Assembly (NCBI GenBank): GCA_030149295.1
Contig: JASBRV010000082.1
Location: 1-64,000 of the forward strand
Length of the DNA stretch: 64,000 nucleotides
Direction: 5' to 3'
Source of the DNA: Bacteriovoracales bacterium
GTDB taxonomy: Bacteria; Bdellovibrionota; Bacteriovoracia; Bacteriovoracales; Bacteriovoracaceae
In this document: positions 36,427-46,081 of the stretch, in pieces
Layout: every line of letters begins with the position of its first letter
Numbering within the stretch: position 1 is the first letter of the stretch
Notes under the pieces: generated by a model
The model's database searches: none
What the model saw: the letters and a program-made list of their open reading frames with translations, nothing else
Told to the model about the DNA's origin: nothing
Program-made: the position numbers and the translations under genes

Positions 36427-36447
36427 AGGCGGCCCAGAGGACCGCCT
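36427..36447. terminator. hairpin between convergent rnj and ftsZ
   Basis: AGGCGG (36427-36432) pairs with CCGCCT (36442-36447) around a 9-base loop. It lies between two converging genes and probably ends transcripts from both sides, but T runs are short in both directions. Confidence 0.5.
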
Positions 36448-36467
36448 GTAGGGGGAAAATAAGAGGA

Positions 36468-37919
36468 TTAGATATCAAGCGTACGATTACGCTCTTCACC
36501 TCTCTCTCTATTTTGTGAGTTTTCTTCTTTTCTTAAAAAAGTCGGAGTGTCGAGTTCTTCTTCATCAAAGTTAATAAAGCCTAATTTTTCAGCAATCGAC
36601 TTTGCTCTACTTGAGGTTTTGCTACTTTCCCAAGACTCTCTTCTTTCTTCACGCTTAGGCTCACGGTATTCTCTGGTCGTTTCCGAAGATGTTTCATTAT
36701 TTTCAGAAGAAGAGTATTGTGTCGCCGCGCTTCTTATTGAATCCATAAGTGAAGATTCTCTCTCTTGAGTAGGAACTGTCTCCCTTGTGGGCTCTTCTCT
36801 TACTTCACGCTCTAGACGAAACTCTTCTCTTGCCGGTTCTGGGTGCTCCTCTCTTATAGGTGCTGCTGATGCCTCCGAAGTTCTTTCTGTTGATTCAGGC
36901 GTAAGTTGAGGACTGACCATTGTGTGATTGTGAGTTGTTTTTACCCTCTCTAAACCACCAAGACCTGTGGCCACAACTGTAACCTTAATGTCTTCTTCCA
37001 TTTCCTCATCAATTACCGTACCAAAGATAATCTCCGCATCCTCATCGGCTGCTTCCATGATTAACGTCACAGCTTCATTAGTTTCATGCATTGTAAGGGA
37101 GCTATTTCCAGTAATATTGATAATAATGCCTGTCGCCCCATCAATCGTGACATCCTCAAGAAGAGGTGAGCTTATAGCTTCAGTCGCTGCTTTAATGGCA
37201 CGATCTGGTCCAGTGGCTACACCTGTTCCCATAAGTGCAAGACCTTTATTACTCATTACCGTCTTAACGTCGGCAAAGTCAGCATTAATATGACCCGTGT
37301 AATTAATTAGATCTGATATGCCTCTAACTGCGTTTAATAAAACCTCATCGGCTTTTTTAAACGTATCAACTAAAGATAGACTATCTCCGGCAATGTATAG
37401 AAGTCTCTGATTAGGAATCGTAATGAGCGAATCTACATTTTCCTCAAGGACTTGAATTCCAGCTTCAGCCTGCTTAAAACGCTTTTTCCCTTCGAAAAGA
37501 AAAGGCTTTGTCACCACACCAACAGTTAGAGCACCAAGTTCTTTACATAACTTGGCGATTACTGGAGCTGCTCCAGTTCCCGTACCACCGCCCATTCCGG
37601 CAGTAATGAAAACCATATCAGCACCTTCTAAAACTTCACTTAGTTTTTCGTATTCATCCAAAGCTGCTTTTCTTCCCACCTCTGGATTTGCACCTGCACC
37701 AAGGCCTTTTGTAATCTCAACTCCAAGTTGAACCTTAGTCGGTGCATGATTAGCCTGAAGAGCTTGAGCATCAGTGTTCGCAACAATGTACTCCACACCA
37801 CTTAAGCCTGATTTAATCATAGTATTTACAGCGTTACATCCGCCGCCGCCAATACCGATGACTTTAATTTTGGCGCCTTTGTCAAAGGCATTCGTTTCAT
37901 CATTTGAAATTTCAAACAT
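36468..37919 (-). CDS. ftsZ: cell division protein FtsZ
   Basis: A 483-residue tubulin-like GTPase that builds the division ring. GIGGGGCNAVN and GGGTGTG (110-116) are the nucleotide loops. The globular part ends near 335. A long linker of about 110 residues rich in Glu, Arg, Ser and Thr follows, then a C-terminal peptide with EELDTPTFLRK that would bind FtsA. A further Arg/Glu tail of about 18 residues comes after it, which is unusual since the peptide is normally terminal. It is the last gene of the dcw cluster, 17 bases after ftsA. Confidence 0.97.
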   Translation of the reverse strand: MFEISNDETNAFDKGAKIKVIGIGGGGCNAVNTMIKSGLSGVEYIVANTDAQALQANHAPTKVQLGVEITKGLGAGANPEVGRKAALDEYEKLSEVLEGADMVFITAGMGGGTGTGAAPVIAKLCKELGALTVGVVTKPFLFEGKKRFKQAEAGIQVLEENVDSLITIPNQRLLYIAGDSLSLVDTFKKADEVLLNAVRGISDLINYTGHINADFADVKTVMSNKGLALMGTGVATGPDRAIKAATEAISSPLLEDVTIDGATGIIINITGNSSLTMHETNEAVTLIMEAADEDAEIIFGTVIDEEMEEDIKVTVVATGLGGLERVKTTHNHTMVSPQLTPESTERTSEASAAPIREEHPEPAREEFRLEREVREEPTRETVPTQERESSLMDSIRSAATQYSSSENNETSSETTREYREPKREERRESWESSKTSSRAKSIAEKLGFINFDEEELDTPTFLRKEENSQNRERGEERNRTLDI

Positions 37920-37936
37920 AATTCCCCCTTGAATTA

Positions 37937-39169
37937 CTAAAAAATTTCCTTGAATACTGATCTAAGAGAATCACCTAAGCGACCCATTAAATCAGCCTCG
38001 TTAGAACTTTGGTTAATATTTTTTTCTTTCGTTGGCATTCCCTTAGATTCAAGGAGTAAGCCTAAAACAGTTGAATATTTTGGATTTTGCATAATATTAG
38101 TCATTCCTCCAAAAGGAGCAGGATAACCAATCTTAGTTGGCCTCTCAATAATATACTCACCCAATTCTGGGAGTCCCTTAATCAGAGCACCACCGCCGGT
38201 AAGTACAATACCGCCTGTAATATCATCAATAAGATTTTTATCTTCGATCTGTTCTTTTATCAAAGTAAAGAGTTCATCAGCGCGAGCCCCTAGAACCTGG
38301 GCAACATAACTAAGTTGGACTTCTCTCGCCTTGGTTCCAGAAATTCCTTGAACTGTTATATGACTATTCTGATTAAGACTTTCAGCTAAAACTGACCCAT
38401 GGTTAATTTTAATTCTTTCTGCTTCTGCATGAGGAATTTTTAAAGCGACAGCAAGATCATTCGTAAAATGGTTTCCACCGACAGGAATGATTTGTGAATG
38501 GATAAGGCTTCCTTCTTTCCAAATGGCAAGATCAGTTGTTCCTCCACCAATATCCACTAGGACAACACCCATATCTTTTTCTTCTGTTGATAATACTGAT
38601 CGAGAAGAGGCGATAGGTTGAAGAGTGATATTTTTGGCTTCAATACCTGTTTGCTCAACACATTTCACTAAGTTTTGAATTAAGCTCATGGAGCCCGTTA
38701 CAATATGAACATGAACCTCAAGTCTTACGCCACACATACCAATGGGATTCTTGATTCCACCAGTATTGTCGACTTTAAATTCTTGGGGAATAACATGAAG
38801 GATTTCGCGATCGGAAGGAATCACAACAGCCTTTGCTGCTTCAAGAACTCGGTCAACATCGTATTGAGTGATTTCACCTTCCTTAATGGCAACAACACCC
38901 GAGCTATTAAAACTATAAATATGAGAGCCAGCTACACCAATTGTCGCGGATGAAATATTCACTCCTGCCATTAGTTTTGCTTCTTCTACTGAGTTTTGGA
39001 TACTCTTAATCGTTTTATCAATATTTACGACTGAGCCTTTTTTAAGACCATGAGAAGGGTGCGTACCAATGCCTATGATTTCTAATTCTGAGTTGGGCTG
39101 TTGAACACCAACGATTGTGCAAACCTTGGTTGTTCCTACATCAAGCCCTACGATGATATTTCTTTCCAT
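37937..39169 (-). CDS. ftsA: cell division protein FtsA
   Basis: A 410-residue actin-like ATPase that tethers FtsZ to the membrane. GLDVGTTKV (8-16) and VDIGGGTTDLA are the phosphate loops; GGIVLTGGGALIKG is the adenosine motif. The C-terminal MGRLGDSLRSVFKEIF is an amphipathic membrane-targeting helix. It lies between ftsQ and ftsZ as in most dcw clusters. Confidence 0.96.
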   Translation of the reverse strand: MERNIIVGLDVGTTKVCTIVGVQQPNSELEIIGIGTHPSHGLKKGSVVNIDKTIKSIQNSVEEAKLMAGVNISSATIGVAGSHIYSFNSSGVVAIKEGEITQYDVDRVLEAAKAVVIPSDREILHVIPQEFKVDNTGGIKNPIGMCGVRLEVHVHIVTGSMSLIQNLVKCVEQTGIEAKNITLQPIASSRSVLSTEEKDMGVVLVDIGGGTTDLAIWKEGSLIHSQIIPVGGNHFTNDLAVALKIPHAEAERIKINHGSVLAESLNQNSHITVQGISGTKAREVQLSYVAQVLGARADELFTLIKEQIEDKNLIDDITGGIVLTGGGALIKGLPELGEYIIERPTKIGYPAPFGGMTNIMQNPKYSTVLGLLLESKGMPTKEKNINQSSNEADLMGRLGDSLRSVFKEIF

Positions 39170-39250
39170 GAGATTCCTTCCTCACTTTTCCAGTTAGAAT
39201 CATTCTAACACGTAGGCAAAAACTACGTTTACGCAGCATGCATAAAAATT

Positions 39251-40051
39251 TTAAAGATTGCTATTAAACTTGACAACCACTTTTTTGGAGTTTGTAAGGT
39301 TTATAATTGCAGGTATCTTCTTTTTAGATTCCATATATTTTACTATTTTCTTTAACTTAGAGGCTTTAACCCCCCACTCATCCTTACCCAAAAAGACAGA
39401 GCTTGGGTTACCCTTAAGGCTTAAAATAACAGTTAAATCCCCTTTATCATCAAGGATCACCTCAGAAACCTTCTTTCTAAAATCGATGCCAAACTCATCG
39501 ACAATACGCGTAATCGTCTTTCTCTTATCTGCCTCTAACTCACCTACAGGTAACGCTAGATAGGGTAGGGGGCCTTTAAGCTTTTTTTCTGTACGGAGCA
39601 ACACTTCATAAGTGGGATCAAAGAGTTCACCGCTATCAACCAAGATGGCTTCGTAAGAGTCTATTCCATTTTCTTTGTAAATTTGAACCTTCATCAAAGG
39701 TTTTGGACAATCTAGTCGGAAAAAAAGCATCTTTTTTAGGGGATCATAATTAACTTTATAGTCACTAACGAAGTGACGTTGAGACAATGACCTCTTTGCG
39801 ATTTCTTCCTTAACATTCTTAAGGCTGCCAGTTTCTTCAAAGACTTTAATTAACTTTAAAGTCATCTTTCCAGCAGAGCGAGAAGGGCAAGAGCCAAAAT
39901 TGGTGCGGTATTTGATTTTCTGCTTACTTTTAGGACCTAGGGCAGACATCCCTCTTTCTGGGGTTAATGAATAAATGAACAATAAGGATCCAACGACAAG
40001 TAATACACGTGATAGGGCGGTAGAATTAGGGAAGGTGGACTTCTGTCTCAA
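39251..40051 (-). CDS. ftsQ: FtsQ/DivIB-like divisome protein (by position)
   Basis: A 266-residue bitopic protein: short basic N-terminus, one membrane helix (about 14-30), then a periplasmic domain. The sequence is poorly conserved and I cannot mark a POTRA motif with certainty. VKEEIAKRSLSQRHF and the later GKDEWGVKASKLKKI have the feel of FtsQ, and placement between murB and ftsA is where ftsQ normally lies. It overlaps murB by 26 bases. An FtsQ of this size would link FtsL/FtsB to the rest of the divisome. Confidence 0.65.
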   Translation of the reverse strand: MRQKSTFPNSTALSRVLLVVGSLLFIYSLTPERGMSALGPKSKQKIKYRTNFGSCPSRSAGKMTLKLIKVFEETGSLKNVKEEIAKRSLSQRHFVSDYKVNYDPLKKMLFFRLDCPKPLMKVQIYKENGIDSYEAILVDSGELFDPTYEVLLRTEKKLKGPLPYLALPVGELEADKRKTITRIVDEFGIDFRKKVSEVILDDKGDLTVILSLKGNPSSVFLGKDEWGVKASKLKKIVKYMESKKKIPAIINLTNSKKVVVKFNSNL

Positions 40052-40955
40052 ATTTTACTCCATAATGAAGCTCTAGTTCAGATAAGGCCTTATTAACAAG
40101 CTTTTTTACTTCTTCGCTACCACTTCGGCCGCGATTTTCCATAAAGTTTGCATGCTTAGGACTTATCCGCATGTCTCCGACACTTAAACCTTTCATTCCC
40201 ATTATATCTAGATAAAGTCCGGCACGACAAGTCAAAGTCTGATTTTGGACATTAAAGTTGAGATTTTTAAACATACAGCCACAGGTCTTTTCCCTTAAAG
40301 GCTGAGATTCACTTCGTTTTCTCAAATATTCTTTTATAAGCTCGCTTACTGCAGGGTCCTTTCCTTTGTGAAAGATTTCCGCAGCGATGATAATATCCCC
40401 TTCGGACAAAAAGTGATTTGTCCTATAAGAAAAGGAGCTTTCATTTACTTTATGGCGCTCAATATCTCCGTTTGAACGCATAATATCTATATAGTTAATC
40501 AGTTCACATATTTCACCTAAACTCGTCCCTGCATTCATTGCAATGGCACCACCAAGACTTGCCGGAACACCTGTAAAAACCTCCCAGCCAGAAAAATTAA
40601 ACTTTTGCGCTAAAGAAGTTAGCACATTCAAGGGTGCTGAAGCAGGTAGATAAAATCTATTTTGATTCTCTTTAATTAAACTTTTATCAAAAGGAAGATC
40701 TAGTTTGATTAAAACAAAATCAGGGTTTTCAGGAAGAATGAAGTTTGCCCCCCAACCAATCACACGATAAGCCGTTCCTTTTTCTCTTAAATGGAAGATT
40801 ACATCCTTTAAACTATCTACTGTTGAAACTTTAATTAGAGTTCCTTGCGAGGAAAGCTTCATGGTTGAGAACTTAGTAACTTCACTATCATGTAAAACAA
40901 GGACATCATTTAAGCCCGAAAAGAAATCTAGAGAAGAGCTAGAGAGTAGAGACAA
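40026..40955 (-). CDS. murB: UDP-N-acetylenolpyruvoylglucosamine reductase MurB, with Cys at the catalytic Ser position
   Basis: A 309-residue FAD enzyme reducing UDP-GlcNAc-enolpyruvate to UDP-MurNAc. The FAD-binding region has VIGWGANFIL; FTGVPASLGGAIAMNAG and SYRTNHF are typical, with the type II pattern lacking the E. coli extra loop. The catalytic block normally reads GSxFKNP; here it is C-G-C-M-F-K-N (225-231), with Cys227 (codon 40275-40277) where Ser is usual. It overlaps murC by 17 bases and ftsQ by 26. Confidence 0.92.
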   Translation of the reverse strand: MSLLSSSSLDFFSGLNDVLVLHDSEVTKFSTMKLSSQGTLIKVSTVDSLKDVIFHLREKGTAYRVIGWGANFILPENPDFVLIKLDLPFDKSLIKENQNRFYLPASAPLNVLTSLAQKFNFSGWEVFTGVPASLGGAIAMNAGTSLGEICELINYIDIMRSNGDIERHKVNESSFSYRTNHFLSEGDIIIAAEIFHKGKDPAVSELIKEYLRKRSESQPLREKTCGCMFKNLNFNVQNQTLTCRAGLYLDIMGMKGLSVGDMRISPKHANFMENRGRSGSEEVKKLVNKALSELELHYGVKFETEVHLP

Positions 40956-42321
40956 TTTCTTTTACCTTTTTTCCGACAGAGCCAGCCCCAAGAGATAAAA
41001 TAAGAGACTTTGAACTCTTCGCTGCCTTAATTGTTTCCCTCACTATTTTCCAATCATCAAAGCTCTCCGTTAAGTTTGGATGAAGCTGATTGATATCATT
41101 TGATAAGTTTTCTGAACTTATACCAAGAATGGGTTCCTCAGAAGCCGGGTATATAGGGGCAATCAGAACCTTATCGGCTGAATTAAAACAATGGAGAAAC
41201 TCACTCCAGCAGTTTTTCGTTCTCGTAAACCTATGTGGTTCAAAAATAACGATAATTTCTTTTTCTTTATGGGCTTCTTTAGCTGTTTTAATTGTTTCTA
41301 ATATTTCAGTCGGATGATGGCCATAATCGTCAATAACAACGAAATCATTTTCAGAAAATACTTTTTGGAAGCGACGGCCAACTCCTTCATATTTCTCTAG
41401 TGCTTTTTTTAAATCTTTCTCCCCATAACCCAGTTCCATGCAAAGGGCGAGTGCTCCAAGTGTATTAAGAACATTATGACGACCTGGAATTTTAAGATTA
41501 AATTGCCCTAAACTCTCACCAAAAACCTTTAATTTAAAAGTTACACCCTTTGGTGATTGATCGATGTCATAAGCATAATAGTCTACGTCTTCATAGTCTG
41601 GGTGTGCCGAAAAACTGACGTAGGGTTTATCCATAGACTGTGCTATTTCTCTAAGCCTTGAGTCTTCAAAGTTTAAAGCACAAATTCCAAAAAATGGAAT
41701 CCTATTGGCAAATTGGTTAAAAGCAATAAAAAGTCCTTCTTCACTGCCATAGTGCTCAATATGATCGTTATCTATATTGGTAATAACAGAGGCTACAGGA
41801 TTTAAACTTAGAAAGCTTCCATCTGATTCATCAGCTTCGGCAACTATATATTCTCCCAGACCAACATTTGCGTGACCGCCCAAATTATGAACAATCCCTC
41901 CAATAATATAAGTTGGATCTGCACCAATCTCTTTTAAAAGTGTTGCCATCAAGCTTGTTGTTGTCGTTTTGCCATGGGTTCCCGCTATGGCTATACCCTT
42001 TTTCAAGTTCATAATGTCTGTCAGAATCTGAGCCCTTCTTAATAAAGGAAGTCCTAGTTCTTGGGCTTTTTTAAATTCTGGATTTAGTTCATTTACAGCA
42101 CTTGAGTGAGTAACAACTGTTGCCCCTTCAATATTTTTTTCATCATGGCCGATAAAAACTTTTACCCCAAGATCCCGAAGCTTTTGAACATTTGCAGAAT
42201 CATTTAAGTCTGAGCCCTGAACACTAAAACCTAGCTGTACGAGAACCTCAGCAATAGCTGACATTCCAATACCACCAATACCAATCACGTGAACAATGAC
42301 GTCTGATTTTTTATTTCGCAA
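40939..42321 (-). CDS. murC: UDP-N-acetylmuramate-L-alanine ligase
   Basis: A 460-residue Mur ligase. The N-terminal Rossmann motif is GIGGIGMS, the ATP loop is GTHGKTTT (114-121), and NIDNDHIEHYG is the metal region, all canonical. It adds L-Ala to UDP-MurNAc. It follows ftsW after 12 bases, the place where murG is normally found. Confidence 0.96.
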   Translation of the reverse strand: MRNKKSDVIVHVIGIGGIGMSAIAEVLVQLGFSVQGSDLNDSANVQKLRDLGVKVFIGHDEKNIEGATVVTHSSAVNELNPEFKKAQELGLPLLRRAQILTDIMNLKKGIAIAGTHGKTTTTSLMATLLKEIGADPTYIIGGIVHNLGGHANVGLGEYIVAEADESDGSFLSLNPVASVITNIDNDHIEHYGSEEGLFIAFNQFANRIPFFGICALNFEDSRLREIAQSMDKPYVSFSAHPDYEDVDYYAYDIDQSPKGVTFKLKVFGESLGQFNLKIPGRHNVLNTLGALALCMELGYGEKDLKKALEKYEGVGRRFQKVFSENDFVVIDDYGHHPTEILETIKTAKEAHKEKEIIVIFEPHRFTRTKNCWSEFLHCFNSADKVLIAPIYPASEEPILGISSENLSNDINQLHPNLTESFDDWKIVRETIKAAKSSKSLILSLGAGSVGKKVKEIVSTL

Positions 42322-42333
42322 AACAAGTCCTCT

Positions 42334-43551
42334 TTAAAATAGTTCGCCCTGCCCCTCTTTCACAGGAGGCTTAGCAAATGAAGGGGATGGTTCATTTATA
42401 TAAGAGGAATTAGAAGTTGAAAAACTCTCAAATTGACTAAAGGTCTGTATGGACTTCTTGCGCTCCGTCACAGCACTTAGAAAAAGACCAATTCCAAAGA
42501 AGTTTGCCAATAAAGAAGAACCCCCGGCACTAATAAAAGGCAGGTTAAGCCCTTTGGTGGGCAACAATCCTAAAACAACTCCCATATTAAGACTTGCTTG
42601 AAGACCGACAGCAAAAATAATGGATGTCGCTAAAATAGCGGATGATTTCTTTTCTAGTCTGGTAGCAAGACGAAATCCAAAAAAGATCAAAGAGAGAAAA
42701 AGAAAAACAACTAAAAACACACCTAAAAATCCCAATTCTTCCCCGATCACAGAAAAAATAAAGTCATTATGTGCTTCTGGTAAATAAAAAAGCTTCTCAT
42801 TACTATTTCCAAGACCTGTGCCAAAAATAGAACCATTAGCAAAAGCCAAATAAGACTGAATTATTTGGAAACCTGACGTCTGAGGATTTTTCCACGGGTC
42901 TAGGTAAGCAAAAAGCCTTCTTACCCTATAAGGTTGAGAAATCAATATGGGGATAATCAAAAGTACGACTCCCACAAGGGAAGAATAAAAATACTTACGA
43001 GGAAATGAACTCAAAAAACAAACAACAGCAATAAGACCTATGCAAATTGAAAATGATCCGAAGTCAGGTTGAATAAGAAGGAGAACTACTGGAAAGAAAA
43101 TAAAAACCGCTTGCGCAACTCTTTCTCGCGGGGAAATTTTAAAAAAGTTCTCAAAGAAGGGAACCGCAACCAAAATACTCGTATATTTTAAAAACTCACC
43201 CGGCTGAAGGCCAAAACGGCCTAAATAAAGCCACCTGTTGGCACCCTTTACCTCATTACCTAAGCCAGGAATAAAAGTGCCAATTAGTAGAAGAGTCACT
43301 CCTAGATGAAAAAACCAACTATACTTGAGCCAAAAGCTCACCTTAGTTTTGGAAATCAACCAACAAATCGGAAGTGCTGTCCCTAAAAAGAACAACTGGC
43401 GATAAAAGTAATGAGCACTATTATTGTAGATATCCCTAGCATAGATATAACTAGAGGAATAAACCATCACTATACCAAGGACAACAAGGGCGCTAATCGT
43501 TCCTAAAAAGAACTTTTGATTTTTGTCGATAACTTCCTTGATGTCGTCCAT
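42334..43551 (-). CDS. ftsW: SEDS glycosyltransferase FtsW
   Basis: A 405-residue polytopic protein with about 10 membrane helices and SEDS hallmarks: GANRWLYLGRFGLQPGEFLKY, VLLLIQPDFG, LPEAHNDFIFSVIGEELGFLG and LPFISAGGSSLL. It polymerises lipid II at the septum together with FtsI, which is encoded in the same cluster. The C-terminal 40 residues are polar and cytoplasmic. It lies 41 bases after murD. Confidence 0.95.
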   Translation of the reverse strand: MDDIKEVIDKNQKFFLGTISALVVLGIVMVYSSSYIYARDIYNNSAHYFYRQLFFLGTALPICWLISKTKVSFWLKYSWFFHLGVTLLLIGTFIPGLGNEVKGANRWLYLGRFGLQPGEFLKYTSILVAVPFFENFFKISPRERVAQAVFIFFPVVLLLIQPDFGSFSICIGLIAVVCFLSSFPRKYFYSSLVGVVLLIIPILISQPYRVRRLFAYLDPWKNPQTSGFQIIQSYLAFANGSIFGTGLGNSNEKLFYLPEAHNDFIFSVIGEELGFLGVFLVVFLFLSLIFFGFRLATRLEKKSSAILATSIIFAVGLQASLNMGVVLGLLPTKGLNLPFISAGGSSLLANFFGIGLFLSAVTERKKSIQTFSQFESFSTSNSSYINEPSPSFAKPPVKEGQGELF

Positions 43552-43592
43552 GACATTATTCTAACAAAGTGAATTAAAAGGTTCTACTAATA

Positions 43593-44975
43593 TTAAAGCT
43601 GATACACTAGCTTCTTATAGTAGTTTCCTCTTTCCTCATAATCTCTGAAAAAATCTGTGGCAGGTGCACCAGGACTCAAGAGAATAACGTCACCTGTTCG
43701 CGACTTTTGATAAGCAAAAAGAATCGACTCCTCAAATGATCCCACAATATAGGTCTGTGGGTGCTCTTGAAGCGCACGGTTCATTCTCTCCTTGGATTCA
43801 CCAACCAGAACGAGAACTCTGGAGTTGTCGATTACCTCTTGGGCAAAAGGCTCATACTCCATTTCCTCAATATCCTTACCCCCAGCGATTAAAATCACTG
43901 ATTGTTTGAAAGACTTAAGGCTATTAACCATCTCACCCATATCTGTTGCTTTAGAGTCGTTATAAAAACAAACTCCATTTTTCTCCATTAAGAACTCTAG
44001 ACGGTGAGGAATGCCGGGAAACTTTTCTACACACTTTTGGATAGATTTGTCTGAAACTTCAAGGGCCTTACATGCAGTTGTTGCTGCGAGGAGGTTTTCT
44101 CTATTATTTTGGCCGATGATTCTCATATCTTTCACTCTAAATTCTGAGTGGTAATTAATATTGGAATGAATTCTTCTCTCATGAAAATGAGTCCCCTGAA
44201 TTTCATTCATAACACCCATTTTCACAAAAGACTTTCGTGAATACCAATAGGTTTGGCAGTTTGCATTTCTAAAAAAAGTATTTGAAGCAAGCTTGTCGAA
44301 GTTTACGACAAGAGTATCATCTGGAGACAAGCTTTTAATAATTGAAAGCTTGGTCTCAATATACTCACCAACTGAATTAAAATGTGACTCAGGATATCTT
44401 TCAGAAATATTAGTAAAAACTACGAGTTTTGGGTGAAAGTTTTCTAATCTTCTCTGTTGAACAGCAGAAACCTCAACAACGACATAATCGATTTCTTCAT
44501 GATTAGGCATCATTGCATATTCAATGAATGGTGTTTCACTCGTACCACCGACAAAGACGTTTTTACCCTCAAGCTTAAGAGTAAAACCAATCATATGGGC
44601 AACCGTAGTTCTTCCATAACTACCGCAAACTGCAATTATTGGTTTTCTACAAAGCTTATTTGCTAAGCCAAACTCAGAATAAACCTCTTTTCCATTTTGG
44701 CGTGCGAGTTCAAGCTGTGGAAGCTCAGGGTTTACAGCAGAAGAATAAACAACTACATCCGCATCGAGAAAGTCTTCTTCTCTATGCTCACCAAATGTCA
44801 TTTGAATAGGAGGGTTAATCTTCTTAAGTTTTTTAACTGCCTTATTAAGATCAAAGATTGGCTTAATATCCGTTACTCTAATCTCGCATTCTTGCTGATT
44901 AAAGAAGTTTATTAAGGTGAACCCTGTTTTACCGATTCCAACAATGAGAACTTTTTTGTTTTTGAATCTATCCAT
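43593..44975 (-). CDS. murD: UDP-N-acetylmuramoylalanine-D-glutamate ligase MurD, with altered ATP and metal sites
   Basis: A 460-residue Mur ligase in the murD position between mraY and ftsW. GIGKTGFT, FYNDSKATD and ILIAGGKD support MurD. But the ATP loop reads C-G-S-Y-G-R-T-T with Arg122 (codon 44610-44612) where Lys is nearly invariant. The metal region reads N-I-S-E-R-Y (189-194) where N-x-x-x-D-H is usual. The Lys that is carbamylated in E. coli MurD (here Lys209 in ETKLSII) is kept. It may be active with altered kinetics, or another MurD may exist elsewhere. MurC, MurE and MurF in the same cluster are canonical. Confidence 0.85.
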   Translation of the reverse strand: MDRFKNKKVLIVGIGKTGFTLINFFNQQECEIRVTDIKPIFDLNKAVKKLKKINPPIQMTFGEHREEDFLDADVVVYSSAVNPELPQLELARQNGKEVYSEFGLANKLCRKPIIAVCGSYGRTTVAHMIGFTLKLEGKNVFVGGTSETPFIEYAMMPNHEEIDYVVVEVSAVQQRRLENFHPKLVVFTNISERYPESHFNSVGEYIETKLSIIKSLSPDDTLVVNFDKLASNTFFRNANCQTYWYSRKSFVKMGVMNEIQGTHFHERRIHSNINYHSEFRVKDMRIIGQNNRENLLAATTACKALEVSDKSIQKCVEKFPGIPHRLEFLMEKNGVCFYNDSKATDMGEMVNSLKSFKQSVILIAGGKDIEEMEYEPFAQEVIDNSRVLVLVGESKERMNRALQEHPQTYIVGSFEESILFAYQKSRTGDVILLSPGAPATDFFRDYEERGNYYKKLVYQL

Positions 44976-44982
44976 TTTATTT

Positions 44983-46059
44983 TTACCTCATCTTAAGAGT
45001 CGCCAAGGAAATTAGTGCAAAAAATATACTAATAATCCAAAAGCGAACGATAACTTTAGGCTCAGGCCAACCCTTCAATTCAAAGTGATGGTGAATAGGA
45101 GCCATTTTAAAAACTCGTTTTTTTCTCAATTTATAAGAGCCCACCTGCAAAATAACCGAGACAGCTTCAATAACAAAAATGCCTCCAATTAAAACAAAGA
45201 GAAACTCATTCTTACTCAGGACTGCGATTGTTCCGAGGACTCCACCTAAAGACAACGAGCCCACATCTCCCATGAAGATTTGAGCTGGATAGGTGTTATA
45301 CCAAAGAAACCCTACACCTGCGCCAATTACGGCCAAACATAAAACCGACAGTTCACCACTCCCTTCTATGTAGGGAATGAATAGATAGTTTGCGATCTCA
45401 GTGTGACCAGCGACATAAGTGAACAAAGCCAAACTAGCAGCACTTGTCATAATAGGACCAATGGCAAGGCCATCCAAGCCATCTGTTAAGTTAACAGCGT
45501 TAGATGAGCCAACAATAACAATCGATCCGAACACAACATAAAGCCATCCCAATTCCAAAAGAGGTTCTTTAAGAAAGGGTAGGTATAGCTTTGAGTCTAT
45601 TACATCAAAGTGGAGCATAGCATACGTGGCAAGTCCCGCTGTGCCAAACTGCCATAAGAGCTTTCCCTTTGCTGAAACACCATCACTATTCTTTTTTAAG
45701 ACTTTGAAATAATCATCAATAAATCCCAAAATAAAATAGCTAATCATGACAAACAAAGTAATAAGAGTTGGAAGGGAAGAGAAGTTTCCACATATGGCCA
45801 TGGTTAGGGCGATACTACCCAATATAACAACACCACCCATTGTTGGTGTTCCGGCTTTCTTTAAGTGAGTCTGAGGACCATCATCTCGCACAACTTGTCC
45901 AAACTGCTTTTTCTTCATGTAGATAATAAATTTCTTTCCCCACCAAATGGAAACAAAGGCGGCCAACAAGAAAGCAATGACACTTCGAAAAGTAATATAC
46001 TTAAAAAGATTGAATGCTGAGAGACTCTGACTCAGAGGGTAGAGTATATGGTAGAGCAT
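44983..46059 (-). CDS. mraY: phospho-N-acetylmuramoyl-pentapeptide transferase MraY
   Basis: A 358-residue polytopic enzyme that makes lipid I on the inner face of the membrane. The motifs DDGPQTHLKKAGTPTMGG, IDDYFK, NLTDGLDGLA, MGDVGSLSLGG and PIHHHFELKGWPEP are all present. It follows murF and is 7 bases before murD. Confidence 0.97.
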   Translation of the reverse strand: MLYHILYPLSQSLSAFNLFKYITFRSVIAFLLAAFVSIWWGKKFIIYMKKKQFGQVVRDDGPQTHLKKAGTPTMGGVVILGSIALTMAICGNFSSLPTLITLFVMISYFILGFIDDYFKVLKKNSDGVSAKGKLLWQFGTAGLATYAMLHFDVIDSKLYLPFLKEPLLELGWLYVVFGSIVIVGSSNAVNLTDGLDGLAIGPIMTSAASLALFTYVAGHTEIANYLFIPYIEGSGELSVLCLAVIGAGVGFLWYNTYPAQIFMGDVGSLSLGGVLGTIAVLSKNEFLFVLIGGIFVIEAVSVILQVGSYKLRKKRVFKMAPIHHHFELKGWPEPKVIVRFWIISIFFALISLATLKMR

Positions 46060-46081
46060 AAAGAGCCGTTATTAAGGTTAA

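Noticed and set aside
36967-37293. Long plus-strand frame opposite ftsZ
   Set aside because: It is the antisense shadow of a conserved gene, with a Ser/Val/Ile-rich composition typical of reversed codons and no ribosome site.
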